A stretch of DNA of 64,000 nucleotides. Source: Craterostigma plantagineum (taxonomy: Eukaryota; Streptophyta; Magnoliopsida; Lamiales; Linderniaceae). The stretch covers positions 16,117 through 80,116 of the forward strand of contig JAPQWV010001600.1 of assembly GCA_027422505.1 (NCBI GenBank). Reading direction: 5' to 3'. The stretch's first letter is position 1, and every line of letters begins with the position of its first letter. Positions 34,746-45,265 of the stretch are shown here, one piece after another. The position numbers and the translations under genes were made by a program. The notes beneath the pieces were generated by a model. The model saw only the letters and a list, made by a program, of their open reading frames with translations. It ran no database searches and had not been told where the DNA came from.

Positions 34746-36601
34746 GGGGGGTTTTTAGTTTTTCAAACGGAAATCAAAACTAAAGCAATCATAAACGAAA
34801 ATATATTTTTGAAAATAGAATAATATAGAAATGAAATTAAACTAAGAACAAACGAGGAAATTATAGAAACTAACGACTATAAAATAATAGTTGAAATAAT
34901 TGTTCTCCACCTTGATTAATATATCGATCATAGATTCCTAAATAACGTGTACACATAAGCATAATCGGTTATAGTTGTCGACGAACGCCTAACAACCAAT
35001 CTCTTCTTAATTTTTCGATAATTAAGAGACACTCTCTAATTAATTCCCTAATCGAAAAATAACCTCCGGGACGCCCTGCAAGGTTTAAGATTCCGACAAC
35101 ATTAAAAATGAAAGAGACCCGATTATTGACTAACTCGCTCGGACGACGCTCTCGCAGGAAACGACGTTGGTCCATTAAAATCAAATCGCTTAAACTACAA
35201 TATAACTTACACTTACCTAAGGTAGAGAAGTTGAATATTGTTCGCTACTTATTAAAACAGACAAACAATTACGGTTTTGTTGTTCTAATTAGCGATGGAC
35301 TCACCTAGAGTAATTAAACATTTGCAACTATTTAATCAAACTAAGTTCATCAACTAAAATAAATTCAAGTTCAAACGAATACCCACGCGTTCACGAATAC
35401 GCGCACAATAATCTCACAATATTATAAATCAAGGTTTCGAATAATTCTCAACTATAATAAACTTAACATACCAAAAACATATAGCAACATAATAATATAT
35501 AGATAGGAATCGACTTAGCTTACAACAGTACGAACGTAAACGAACTGCAGCAGCGTTGCTCCGTGCATGTTCCTCGCCTCAGCTTCAGCCTTACGCTTCG
35601 TTGGGTATTTTCGTCGAACAGCTGGCGAGCGACTAGCTTCAACCTTTCCTTGCCTCCGTTTTAGTCCGTGAATTACTCCGCCGTGATATAATTTCAGCCC
35701 AAACACAACAAGTAACTCAACCCAAAGGAAAATATTCTCTGCTTGCTTAAGATTCGTACAACTCACCGTCGTTGCCCCGTGTTGCCTCGTCTATCCGCTT
35801 CGCTGCCCCCGAGCTCTCTTGTGCAGAAAGAAATCTGCTTTTATTTTCTTCGTCCCAGCTCGGAGGCAGCAACCTGCTTTGTAAAAGCCTTTGCTTGCGG
35901 AACGAACTGCGCTCGTAAGCTTCGCCTTTTGTGGGTATTACAACGTGATGGTGAAAAAAAAATGAGGTGTTCGACTTCCCTCTCTGTTTCCTCCTTTTAT
36001 AGATGGTGGTTGTGAAGTGTTTTCCTTTTCTAACGCAGAGACGTATCGACGGCTTAAGCACGCGTATGAGGTTTAAATCTTCAGCAGTCAAAAGATAAGC
36101 TTGTCGGTTTGTATTTCTTTTCTTCCTCGAGCCTTGAGCGTTTTGATGTGAGAATGCAAACTGCGTTGATTGGATGATCGTTGCTCTTGCTTTCAACTCT
36201 TGCCTTTTCTCGTGGTTGCTTCTTATCCCTTCTTGTCTTGTTCCATATGCTCCAATTATTACTTTGACTTGTAGAGAAATTAGTAATGGCGTCTTTTAAG
36301 TAATAGCCACTTGATGAGCAAGTTGGTGTGATATGGTTGGTTGTTGTCTGATACGAACGAGATGTCATATACATTTTTTTCTTCAACCTCATCTTGATTG
36401 GTCAAACAAATATCACTTGTAGTAGATGATCTATGCTCTCTTCATTTATCCGCATCTTCATTTTTTAAGTCATTATCGCTCTGTAAATGTAAGACATGTA
36501 ATATAACCGTAAGCGTAGAATATCCATGTATAATTGTATAAAATATCGACCAACAACTCACTTTTACGGGGTATAAAATAACATAAATTCATAACTTATC
36601 A
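34557..36601 (-). mobile_element. Probable gypsy (Tat-like) solo LTR or LTR fragment
   Basis: The block AAAGTAAGGATCGTCTCCAC near 34630-34650 is the LTR signature also seen near 15990 and 39170. A minus-strand TATA-like CTATAAAAGG lies near 35993-36003. No protein is conserved inside. The borders are not secured by a target duplication, so both ends are approximate. Confidence 0.4.
34691..34744. repeat. TAA trinucleotide microsatellite
   Basis: About 18 units of TAA in a row. Confidence 0.95.
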
Positions 36602-37129
36602 ACCATTATCACATATGTATTCCACACGAACACGAGTAGTTCTAGATTCATCAGTATTAATAATATGAATGCAGCACTGTTACATCTCAGAAGGAGGGGA
36701 ACAGTAACACAAACACCCGCAGCAGCATCGCGATAGACCTGGTCGTCATTATCAGTTTCATCTTTGAGTTAAATCTATGAGCATCAGCCTACTATAGATG
36801 TTTAAAATTGCATGAGCAATAATATCATACTAATCAATTGAGGTAAGGGCTGCTTAGATGGAAAAAGAAAAACTGCCTCATCCGCTTCAACTGCAAATGT
36901 CTGTCTATCTATGGGGGCATTTTCAGATTCCTTATAGACTTCGATCGAGCCCCCGAAACTCGGAACACAACAATTGGCTTGATTTTTAGATCTATTCGCC
37001 AAAAGGAATACTATAAAACAAAAGCCTGCAAAATGTTCGAAGCTCAATTGCGACAAACAAATGGAACAAACGTAACATAATAGACATCAATTGACAAGAC
37101 AAAAATGTTTCATAAACAGATGAGTACGT
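36602..37129. other. Intergenic, no feature recognised
   Basis: No conserved frame was found on either strand. The right end may be degraded 3' sequence of the adjacent CCDC124 pseudogene. Confidence 0.35.
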
Positions 37130-37535
37130 TGAAAGCTTCCTTAGGCCAAAGTCGTCATATGAGCAATGGCCTCCTCCACCGACCTTGCCTCGATTATGGA
37201 ATCATTGCGGTTTTCGTATTAGCAAAGCTTAGAATCCTCTCGAACCTTCAATATCGGCAGTCCTACTCATCTTCTTCTTCTCCGCCTCTTCACGACGCTG
37301 CATCGCCGCCTGCTCCTCTTCCTTCCTTCGTCGGAGCTCGGCCTATGTAACCTTCGCCGTAGGATGAATACCATGTCGGCTTTCTTATCCGTTTTTTCCA
37401 GGTTTTTCTCGTGTTCCCTCTTTTCTTGCTCGGCCAATCGGCGACTTTATGCTTCCTTCGTGGATAAATCGGCTCGCTTCTCAGCTTCTTTGCAGCCTTC
37501 CATAAGCTTCGCGCCAGTACTGCTCTTCCATCAGC
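37130..37535 (-). pseudogene. CCDC124 (Lso2-like) processed pseudogene
   Basis: The minus strand shows, without introns and across several frames, blocks of the conserved coiled-coil protein CCDC124: EEQYWREA (about 37530), EAEKRA, SRRLAEQEKREHEKNLEK and DKKAD (about 37450-37380), AELRRRKEEEQAAMQRR and KKKMSRTA (about 37340-37265), and SIIEARSVEEAIAHMTTLA (about 37195-37145). In-frame stops and shifts interrupt it (a TAA before SRRLAEQ, a TAG before AELRRR). The family binds ribosomes and acts in ribosome hibernation or recovery in yeast and animals. The N-terminus before EEQYW is unrelated sequence. Absence of introns suggests a retrocopy; intron loss in the source gene was not tested. Confidence 0.8.
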
Positions 37536-37740
37536 AGCGATAAGTGCCCGTGCTTTCGCTGGCACAGCCGGGATGCGTTGGCGTGTGGGAAGAATTTGTT
37601 GTTAGTGAGGGATTTGCTAGAGATGCGTGCGTTTATTTTACGCTGCCAAGATAAATGATAAATCGATAATATCGTGATAAATAGGTAACGTAACGACAAG
37701 TAGGCTAGAAATAAGCAATATATAGATTACGACCACTAGG

Positions 37741-38098
37741 AGGGGTGTTCGTTCGGTACAAACCGAACCGAACCGAAATTTGGTTAACCGAAATTTGGTT
37801 TCCCGATTTCCGAAACTGAATATCGAATCGAATTAACCAAATTTTCAATAAAAAATAATTTTTAATAATATTTAAATTGATATATATAATTTAATATAAT
37901 TTTTTTGGTTTTATAAAAAAAAGTTATACTAAATTATATATATTAATTTAAATTTTACCGAAATTCATTTTTAATATATAATTTAATATTAATTATAGTT
38001 ATGTTTTTATTATTATTAATATATAATAAATTTTAATTTTAAAATTTCGGTAATTCGGTATACCGAATTAACCGAAATCCAAAACCTATACCAACAAT
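37741..38098. mobile_element. hAT-like MITE (CCGAA-rich ends)
   Basis: It starts AGGGGTGTTCGTTCGGTA and has inverted subterminal ACCGAACCGAA / TTCGGTAATTCGGT blocks around an AT-rich centre. The right terminus is degraded and no target duplication was found. Confidence 0.6.
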
Positions 38099-38502
38099 GG
38101 ATATAATAATACGTATATGAATCTTACAAAACGTCACACATATATAATGTGCCCACAATAAAATGATTTTATTTTCTGTTATATTTTTTAAATAGTGAGA
38201 AACTTCTAAAAGAGACAATTGGTCCCTCCGGACCCTAGGAATCTCTCATTTTTAAATATTTGTTTATCACTAAAATTTTCGCCGTATATTGAATTTATAC
38301 AATTGAACTTTAAAGACGTCTTCAATATTGAAGTTGACTTCATGATATGACGCAAGCATCTCACGACAATTACATAGTTGTCAATTACCTAAATAATATC
38401 AACTAATAACCTGTCAAGCCACTTAATCAATCTAGTACTTGACCAATATAATAAAGAAATAGAAACACTACATATATAATATTAATTTTTTATAGTAAAT
38501 TA
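38099..38502. other. Intergenic, no feature recognised
   Basis: AT-rich, no coding or repeat signal recognised. Confidence 0.35.
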
Positions 38503-38738
38503 CAACCTCCGTCCCACTAATTTATCACATTTTACCATTTCGAGCGTCACATTTTATCACATTTCCTTATTTAGCAAAAACACTATCACAAATAATCAAT
38601 ATAATAATATTAAATATTCTTAAAAGACGTGTCAAAATATACACTTTATTACCTTTTCATTGTCATATATCATTATAATAATATCACCTTAATTTACGTG
38701 CCCGACAACTTATGATAAAGTTACCGGGACGGAGGGAA
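38503..38738. mobile_element. Stowaway-like MITE
   Basis: Ends ACCTCCGTCCCAC and GGGACGGAGGGAA are inverted and bordered by TA (38501-38502 and 38739-38740). Different internal sequence from the arm MITEs. Confidence 0.75.
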
Positions 38739-39067
38739 TACTATTATTTGCAGTTTGTTTATGTGGAAGATTGAGTAAGCTGCACTCAACGTGACCGTGG
38801 AAATTGCATACAACGCCAAACGGAGTTATTACAAGAATGGGACAATTAAAATATCAATCAAGCAATTAAATTATGATTAAATAGTAGCAAAAAAGTCAAG
38901 AATATTCAGTAGACATAATAAACCGTCCATTATCTGACAATCCATGTTTCACCCGTTTCTAACATATTTAGAAAATTAGCTCGACAGAGCAGTGTAATCA
39001 AATATTTTGATTTAATGATTTTTCAATATCCAACGTCATTATCGCTTCCTTCGACCCTCTCATATCC
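38739..39067. other. Intergenic, no feature recognised
   Basis: No coding or repeat signal was recognised between the MITE and the solo LTR. Confidence 0.35.
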
Positions 39068-39072
39068 GTCGC

Positions 39073-40974
39073 TGATCGAGCGGATCGAGTAATAAAATAA
39101 AACGAACACTAACGAAATATCCTACGCTCAACAGGCAAGTGTACCTATCGAAATAGCATAGACGTAGCAAATTCGAGTATCGAATCCCAAAAGAACTATG
39201 TACCTTAGAAAAACGTTTGCTTAAATATCCTAGTACGAGCGTTTGATTGTTGAACGGTAAATGACGATACTTTAGAAAATACAACTTAATAAAGTAGCAC
39301 TGAGAAGAAAACCCTTATGTAAACAGACGTATTTGAGACTTCGAATCCCCCTAACTCGACCAACACATATATCAAGTACACGTCAGCAACACTATCATTA
39401 GACCGTGAAGATTCCTACAACATGCGTACGAATTCATACGACTGACGAAACTGCGCCTTACCATATAATGATCGTAAACAACTAATCAACGAATTAAGTA
39501 GCTGGGCAAACTTCCCTAACAACTTAACCGAAGATCGCATTAAAACACGATGAATCCACTATTAGATTTGATTCTAATCCGGCAGGGTAGTTCAACCTAT
39601 CTCTAGCGATGAGTTAATTCCGCTCGTTTACGAGTGGTTTAATCGTTCGCCCCTCTCTCGAGCGTAGCGTACGATTTCCCGGACTACGTTAACGTAAACA
39701 AATAGACATGATCAAGCTAACTAGATGATTTTAATCACATAGACATAATCAAAATCATATGCTTCATAAACGAGTCGTAACAATAGTAATACATCAAATA
39801 CACGTAAACATACGATCGATCGCGCTAGGGTTCACCTCATCTCAAATACAATAGATTTAGCTACTCATCGTGATCACAATAAAGCACGTAACTAACATCG
39901 AATACATCATAAATACTTCCCTGAATTCGACTTCGAAGTTAGTCTTGTTCTTCACTGAGTAATTCTATCGAACACGTGGTGAGCAACTAATGTTGTGTTC
40001 TTGGGGCTTTGAAAGTAAACCTGTTTATGTATGTATGTATATGAGCTTAATGAGTATCTTTCACGTACCTCCCTCCTTTTCTCCCATTAAATTGGTCTTT
40101 ATGTAGAGGTTCAAAATCATGGAAATCATCTCCTTTTGCTCTTTTTTTTTTTTTCTCAACGTGAGTTCCAAGGGAAGAAACTTGAAGATCTCAAGTCTCC
40201 CACTCATCCTTTGCAGCCCCAAAAACAAGGTTCCTTGTTTCTTGCCTATATCTTGTTTCAAGAAAAGGTGTTCCATCCTTTTTCCTTAATTTCATGCACT
40301 CATGCCTCGTATATGTCGTGTGTGTGATATTTCCTTTGACAAATGAGGCATATCCTTGACTTTAACATGGTAAAAGGGACGTTCACGGCCTCGGTTGCAT
40401 CACTTCACGGCCGTGACGACATAAAGCCTAAAGAAAATAACGTTCTCTGCCTGTGTTCACGGCTTGGAGGCTTAATGTTCACGGCCGACGAGTTCGGGCT
40501 TAAAAATCGACTTCTGCCCGCATTCACGGCCTCTAACACCACCTTTCACGGCCATGAAAGAACCCTTCACGGCCTGGTTGGTCAGCGTTCACGGCCGTGA
40601 CACGATCGGCCTAAAAAATGGGTCTGTGGTGCTGTTCACGGCCTTGTGCAAGGCCTTCACGGCCGTGATGCCGTTTCCTGCAAAATAGCAGCACATTCAA
40701 AAATTTCATATCTCCCAATCTAGACCTCGGATTGAAAATCCCTTCAGTCAGATCAAGACTAACGAGTCCTCTATCTATGGTTAAAATTTTAGGTCCATCG
40801 GATATCGTTTACCCCGTGATCATTGAGAAATACTAAACTGTCGCAAAACTGTTGTAAAAACGTTTCTTTTTGTTGTGAAACCATATTATAGCACAAAAAT
40901 AATCAAAACGGCTTTACTTATCATGCAAACGACTTAAATATAACAAATATAAACGTAAGAAATTACGTTTATCA
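39073..40974 (-). mobile_element. Solo LTR of a gypsy (Tat-like) element, 1902 bp
   Basis: The segment starts TGAT and ends ATCA on the plus strand and is flanked on both sides by GTCGC (39068-39072 and 40975-40979), an exact 5-bp target duplication. No primer site or protein lies next to either end. It includes the CAAGTGTACCTATCG...GAGTATCGAATCCC signature of this LTR group and an array of TTCACGGCC motifs. Confidence 0.88.
40379..40670. repeat. Array of TTCACGGCC / TTCACGGCCGTGA motifs
   Basis: Nine exact and one variant copy of TTCACGGCC occur in about 290 bp of the solo LTR, at irregular spacing of 15-55 bp. Three extend into the full palindrome TTCACGGCCGTGA. Nothing similar is seen in the flanks. 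Confidence 0.85.
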
Positions 40975-41994
40975 GTCGCCACCTAGAAATTAATTTCATT
41001 AGTCTATTCAAATCTTAATTTTTTTTAAATAGAATGAAAACAGTTCTTAAGCCCATTAAGAAAGACTGTTTAGAGTATTCTGAAAGTTCCATTTTAGTAG
41101 TTAACATTGGGCATTTCCTTTCCATGTGAGCGTTTTTTTTTTTTATCTTGTCAAGCCCCACCCCACCGCATAGAATTGTCTAAGAAGCTATAACTATTTA
41201 TCTTTCTCAATAATGCAATGAAGCCAACTGGGAGAAATTTCACTTCATCTCGCTTCCTTCAAATTCAGAATGAAGATCAATGAGTCTTCTATCTTCAGTT
41301 AAAATTTCAGGTCAATCGAACAACGTTCGCCATCGATCTGTGAGAAATTCGAACGTGCCGCTGACAAAAACTGTTGCTGAAATGTGTTTCTTTTTTGCTT
41401 CTGTTGTAGCCCTCTGATCGAACGCTGTTGTTGTTCTCTTTTAGTTGTGCACTCTAATGTGGGTTAGGAAATGAGCTGAGATAATTACTCATTGCTGGGC
41501 TTTTGGAGCTTTGTTTTGGTATCATAGCTCGTTGTGGTTGTGTTGAGGTGTAAGTCGCTGTATTCGATTTGGTGGTTAGTGGATTTTGGATTGTTTGGTC
41601 CCGTGGTTTTTACCCCGTTGATTTGAAAGAGATTTTCCATGTTAGATCGCTGTGTTTGCTATTCCGTTGCATTTCTACGTAAGATGCATTATTGCTATTT
41701 AATATTCTGTTTGTGCCGTCCAATATCAGAGTGGTATTCTATCTGAAAACCTTTTTCCAAAAAACTTCGTATCTCCTCCTTCCTCCATTAATGGAGGCTG
41801 GGGGAGGGGAGCTCATCTTTTCCATTCCTCATTTTTATTTATTGTCTTTCTTCTCTTATTCGGTTTCATAAATCTCCTCTACATGAGAGTGTTGTCTCCC
41901 GTTTCTGGGAATTTTGTACCCTTTATGGGTCTTCTTTCCTCTTTCATGGGATGTCATTTCTCCTTTCATGGGGTATTTTTCTCATCTCGTAGGA

Positions 41995-42042
41995 GCTTCT
42001 CATCTGACTTAAGACTTGTACCTCTTAAGTCAGATGAGAAGC
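41995..42042. repeat. Perfect 20-bp hairpin with 8-base loop
   Basis: GCTTCTCATCTGACTTAAGA is followed after CTTGTACC by its exact complement. It sits at the edge of the GC-rich MITE. The mirror arm has the same hairpin at 55424-55471, while a third copy of the region near 56505 has one strand only and no MITE. Confidence 0.95.
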
Positions 42043-42548
42043 CCGCCAACTGGCGGGGCGGGCGCGGGTCGGCCCGTTACCCGCCAAAGCCCGCCAACTG
42101 GCGGGGCGGGCACGGGTAAGCCCGCCTTCTGGCGGGCCTGAGAAAGGGAGGCCCGCCCCGCCCCTTGGGCGGGCAGCGGGCCTGGCGGGCTTAGCCCGCC
42201 AGAAATTAAAAAAAAAATAAAGAGAAAAAAATTAAAGAAAAAGAGGAAAAAAATAAAAAAAGAAGATTTTTATTTGGAAAGTACTTGTAATTTAATCCTA
42301 ACTATTTAATAATAATTTATTTATTTTATTAAACTCAACTAAAGTTAATTTCAATTAGAATTTTAATTACAAAATATAAAAAATCTATATAAGTTATTTA
42401 TAGATATATTAAATAATATAAAAAAATTAAATTTTTTTATTATGGCGGGCCTGCCCGCGGCCCGCCTTCTGGCGGGCCTAAAATTTTGCAGCCCGCCCCG
42501 CCAAAGGCGGGCCGGCCCGCGGGCTTTGGACTTTTTTGACAGCTCTAG
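42043..42548. mobile_element. GC-rich MITE (CCCGCC ends), left copy
   Basis: Arrays of GGCGGGCC / GGCCCGCC-type blocks at both ends enclose an AT-rich core; the right end reads TTTTTTGACAGCTCTA, a hAT-like terminus. No coding capacity. Mirror copy at 54957-55423. Confidence 0.65.
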
Positions 42549-42965
42549 GTACAAGCCCAAACAAGAAACACTACTCTTTGTTCGAGGAAAAAATGCGTAG
42601 CTCTTATAGATATGAATTTGTTAGCCATCTTGCTATGGAGTTGTAGGTTCATTTTCGAAAATTGATTTGCGAGTAGTTCATTTTTTGTTTTTATTCGTCT
42701 GTGGTTAGATGTTCTTTCGACTATGATGTTTGTATACGATCGATGTAAACCAGAGAGACATTTTGGATTGTTTAACCCTTGTACCTATTTTTGTTAATGA
42801 TACAACAAGTTATCGCCTGTGAACGAGGTGAGGCGGCCGTCAATCGCCTCTACGTGCTCAGAGGCGTCGTCCTTTCACGAGGCGCATCTGAGGCGGCGCC
42901 TCAGCGTGAGTTTTTGAGCTGCCTAGGCGATGAGGCGGCCGCCTTGGTGAAGTTAGTTGGGTACA

Positions 42966-43025
42966 GTCGATTACAGTGTAGCTGAAGAAGATGAAGTCGA
43001 TTACAGTGTAGCTGAAGAAGATGAA
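42966..43025 (+). repeat. Tandem duplication of 30 bp
   Basis: Two exact copies of a unit starting GTCGATTACAGTGTAGCTGA. Confidence 0.95.
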
Positions 43026-44027
43026 AAACCCTAACTTAGGCTCAAGTGAGCTTTTATTTGGGCCTGTCTAATTAATTTTAAATACTTCAAACATATTAAA
43101 ATCTTAACAAGACCCAAACAAGTTCATTTATTATATTTTAATTTTTATATGCAACTTTAACATTCAAATAATTTATTTATTTATACAATTGATTAAATCT
43201 TACTAACTTTTTAAAGGAAATCATGGGGCATTGACATTTTTGGTCCCTAATGTTTAAGCTATGGGCGTCCGTGATCCCCGATGTTTCCGAGTTACATTTT
43301 CAGTCCCTCGTGTTACATTTTTTAGTCGCTTTTAGTACCTCCGTCAAGTCCAACGTTAGTTTAAAACAAAAAGAACACGTGTCATGTTTTTATTCGTCAT
43401 AAAACTTGACGAAAAAGAATTAACAAAATGTCTGACATTCCCCCTCTTTCTCTATCCTCTCTCTCTCTCTCTCCTGGGCGGCGACGGAAGACAGTCGACG
43501 GGCGACGTGGAGCGCCGAGCGACGACTCCGGCGATGGAGTCGGCTGCAACCTCAGATCTGGCGAGGATGACCTCAGATCTGGCGGTGCGACCTCAGATAT
43601 GGCGGGGTCGGCGATGGCTTCGAGGGGTGTCGACTGCGAGTGGTGGCGGGCGACCTCAGATCTGGCGGTGGTGGTCGATTCTGAGAGCAGGAGGCGGTGG
43701 CTGGTGGTAGAGCGACGGTGGCGGATCTGGTGGTGGAGCGACGGCTGCGACCTCAGATATGGCGAGGTGGGTTTGCTCGGCATCGGGCGGTGGTGATACC
43801 CACTCAAATGGGAAAAGGAATTCAGAATCAAAATGAGAGCTTCGAATTGAAGAATTAGCTCTGATTAATCGATTCGCCCAAATTACAGAGAATAGAAAAG
43901 AGAAGAGGGAGAAATCAGCACATACGCTGAATCGCTGAATCGCACATAACACTCTGAATTATTCCTCTAATAAAAGAAAGCAACATATTATATAGAATAG
44001 CAGGAAACGCTGTTGGTCCTAGCGTTT

Positions 44028-45227
44028 TTATTTAGGTTGGTAACATTCCCCCATCCTTAAAACAACTCTTGACCTCAAGAGTTCTCCAGCCACGACAACA
44101 ACAGAAGTAGTACCATCACCAACTTCATCATCTTGAACACCATAACCTCTGCCAGTAGATTGCAGAACTGTATCCATTCCCCTAGGATCCAAGGTGGACT
44201 TAACCAAGGGTAAGCGCACATTCATCCTTTTGACAATTCCTCGACGTCCTCGATCGAATGGAAAGCCGTGGTAGCACATATTCGTTCTTTTGACAACTCC
44301 TCGACGTCCTCGATCGAATGGAAAGCCGTGGTAGCACATATTCGTTCTTTTGACAACTCCTCGACGTCCTCGATCGAATGGAAAGCTGTAGTATTCTCCA
44401 ACACTCAGCTGCTCAATACATCTCTTCCCTCGATCGAAAAACATATATTGATCTAAATAAACTCGTTTCAGATATCCAAAACCATTCAGTTCAATCACCG
44501 AGACATCGGAAGGCAATTTCATCCCTACAAAGTACGTCCGTTGGTCAGTCAGCAGTCCCTTAACAACGAGCCCTGCTAAAATTTCGTCGACCAACAATGA
44601 ATTACCCACGGTCACTATTGCCTCAACATCACGGCGTTCCCCTTCAACCAACACCGACGAAGGGTCGACAGTCAAGACCGAGCTATTCTCACCCAACATC
44701 GAATCAAGCTCAACTATATTTTCATCCACAATTAGATCTGATTTTACCATAAACTCATCGTCCATAAATTCAGACTCATCACTTACCACACACGTTGCGG
44801 CAGGTGCTTTCCTCAAGGCCAAAGCTTGTTCCTGCAATTTGGCGAGACTCTCTGCCATCGCTAAAGAATCTGGACGAAACATTCTCACAGCCACAGCTAT
44901 CTCAGGCCTTAATCCTCCCAAGAAATAGCTCACTGTATCCTGTTCGCTGAGCTCCACAGAATTCTTCAATTCCTTGAACCTACCCAGATATTCCTTAACG
45001 GAGTCACTTTGTCTAAGGTTCATCAGCGATTTAGAATGAACATCGCACCCCTTACCATCGCCTTTAACTCCAATTTGATTTTCTACATTCGATCTGCTCG
45101 CCATAGCTGTAATAGTTCGTCGCAGATCTGCCAGCTGATCGTTGATGGAAGCATTATTCTTCTTCACCTCGTTGAGGAGCAGTTCCATTTCCTTGCACAG
45201 CTCAACGTCACAGATTCCTTCTGCCAT
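44028..45227 (-). CDS. gag protein fused to a CCT2-derived segment
   Basis: 399 codons from ATG 45227 (MAEGICDVEL) to a stop inside the 3' LTR; an upstream ATG (45305) lies in the LTR and is less likely. Residues about 80-150 match the Ty3/gypsy retrotransposon gag domain (SVKEYLGRFKELKNSVELSE, FLGGLRPEIAVAVRMFRP, SLAKLQEQALAL). After an acidic middle part come three near-perfect 20-residue repeats (FDRGRRGVVKRTNMCYHG). The C-terminus carries STLDPRGMDTVLQSTGRG joined to VQDDEVGDGTTSVVV and AGELL. These are two non-adjacent pieces of chaperonin CCT subunit beta (TCP-1 beta), with the sequence between them missing. The frame is fully open. No zinc knuckle is seen. Likely role: capsid assembly for transfer by a helper element; any role of the chaperonin part is unknown. 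Confidence 0.85.
   Translation of the reverse strand: MAEGICDVELCKEMELLLNEVKKNNASINDQLADLRRTITAMASRSNVENQIGVKGDGKGCDVHSKSLMNLRQSDSVKEYLGRFKELKNSVELSEQDTVSYFLGGLRPEIAVAVRMFRPDSLAMAESLAKLQEQALALRKAPAATCVVSDESEFMDDEFMVKSDLIVDENIVELDSMLGENSSVLTVDPSSVLVEGERRDVEAIVTVGNSLLVDEILAGLVVKGLLTDQRTYFVGMKLPSDVSVIELNGFGYLKRVYLDQYMFFDRGKRCIEQLSVGEYYSFPFDRGRRGVVKRTNMCYHGFPFDRGRRGVVKRTNMCYHGFPFDRGRRGIVKRMNVRLPLVKSTLDPRGMDTVLQSTGRGYGVQDDEVGDGTTSVVVVAGELLRSRVVLRMGECYQPK
44221..44390 (-). repeat. Three in-frame 60-bp tandem repeats in the gag frame
   Basis: Units begin at 44221, 44281 and 44341. Units 2 and 3 are almost identical; unit 1 differs at several bases. 60 bp is a multiple of three, so each adds 20 residues without breaking the frame. 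Confidence 0.9.
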
Positions 45228-45253
45228 TTCTGAGAAGTTCCACTTGGATCGAT

Positions 45254-45265
45254 GCTCTGATACCA
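45254..45265 (-). other. tRNA-Met primer-binding site of the TR-GAG element
   Basis: On the minus strand TGGTATCAGAGC starts two bases after the 5' LTR. Confidence 0.9.

Larger units (their letters stand above)
41185..42803 (+). repeat. Left arm of the second inverted repeat
   Basis: Reverse-complement match to about 54700-56281. It contains a gypsy-LTR-like part (about 41250-41420), a retroposon starting near TCCATTAATGGAGG (about 41780) with its 3' end near 42803, and a GC-rich MITE. Together the arms enclose about 12 kb holding the MULE, MRE11 and the RLPH2-like gene. Confidence 0.85.

Noticed and set aside
41995..42042. microRNA precursor hairpin
   Set aside because: The perfect 20-bp stem with an 8-base loop is too short and lies at a transposon border; no sign of a mature-strand pattern.
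43384..43796. Gly/Trp/Arg-rich frames near the MULE left end
   Set aside because: Both strands are open because of GC-rich tandem units; no conserved domain.
44028..44170. A host chaperonin CCT2 gene
   Set aside because: Only two short blocks are present, fused to gag and inside an LTR element.
44221..44390. CRISPR-like repeats
   Set aside because: Only three adjacent 60-bp units with no spacers, inside a plant retrotransposon frame.
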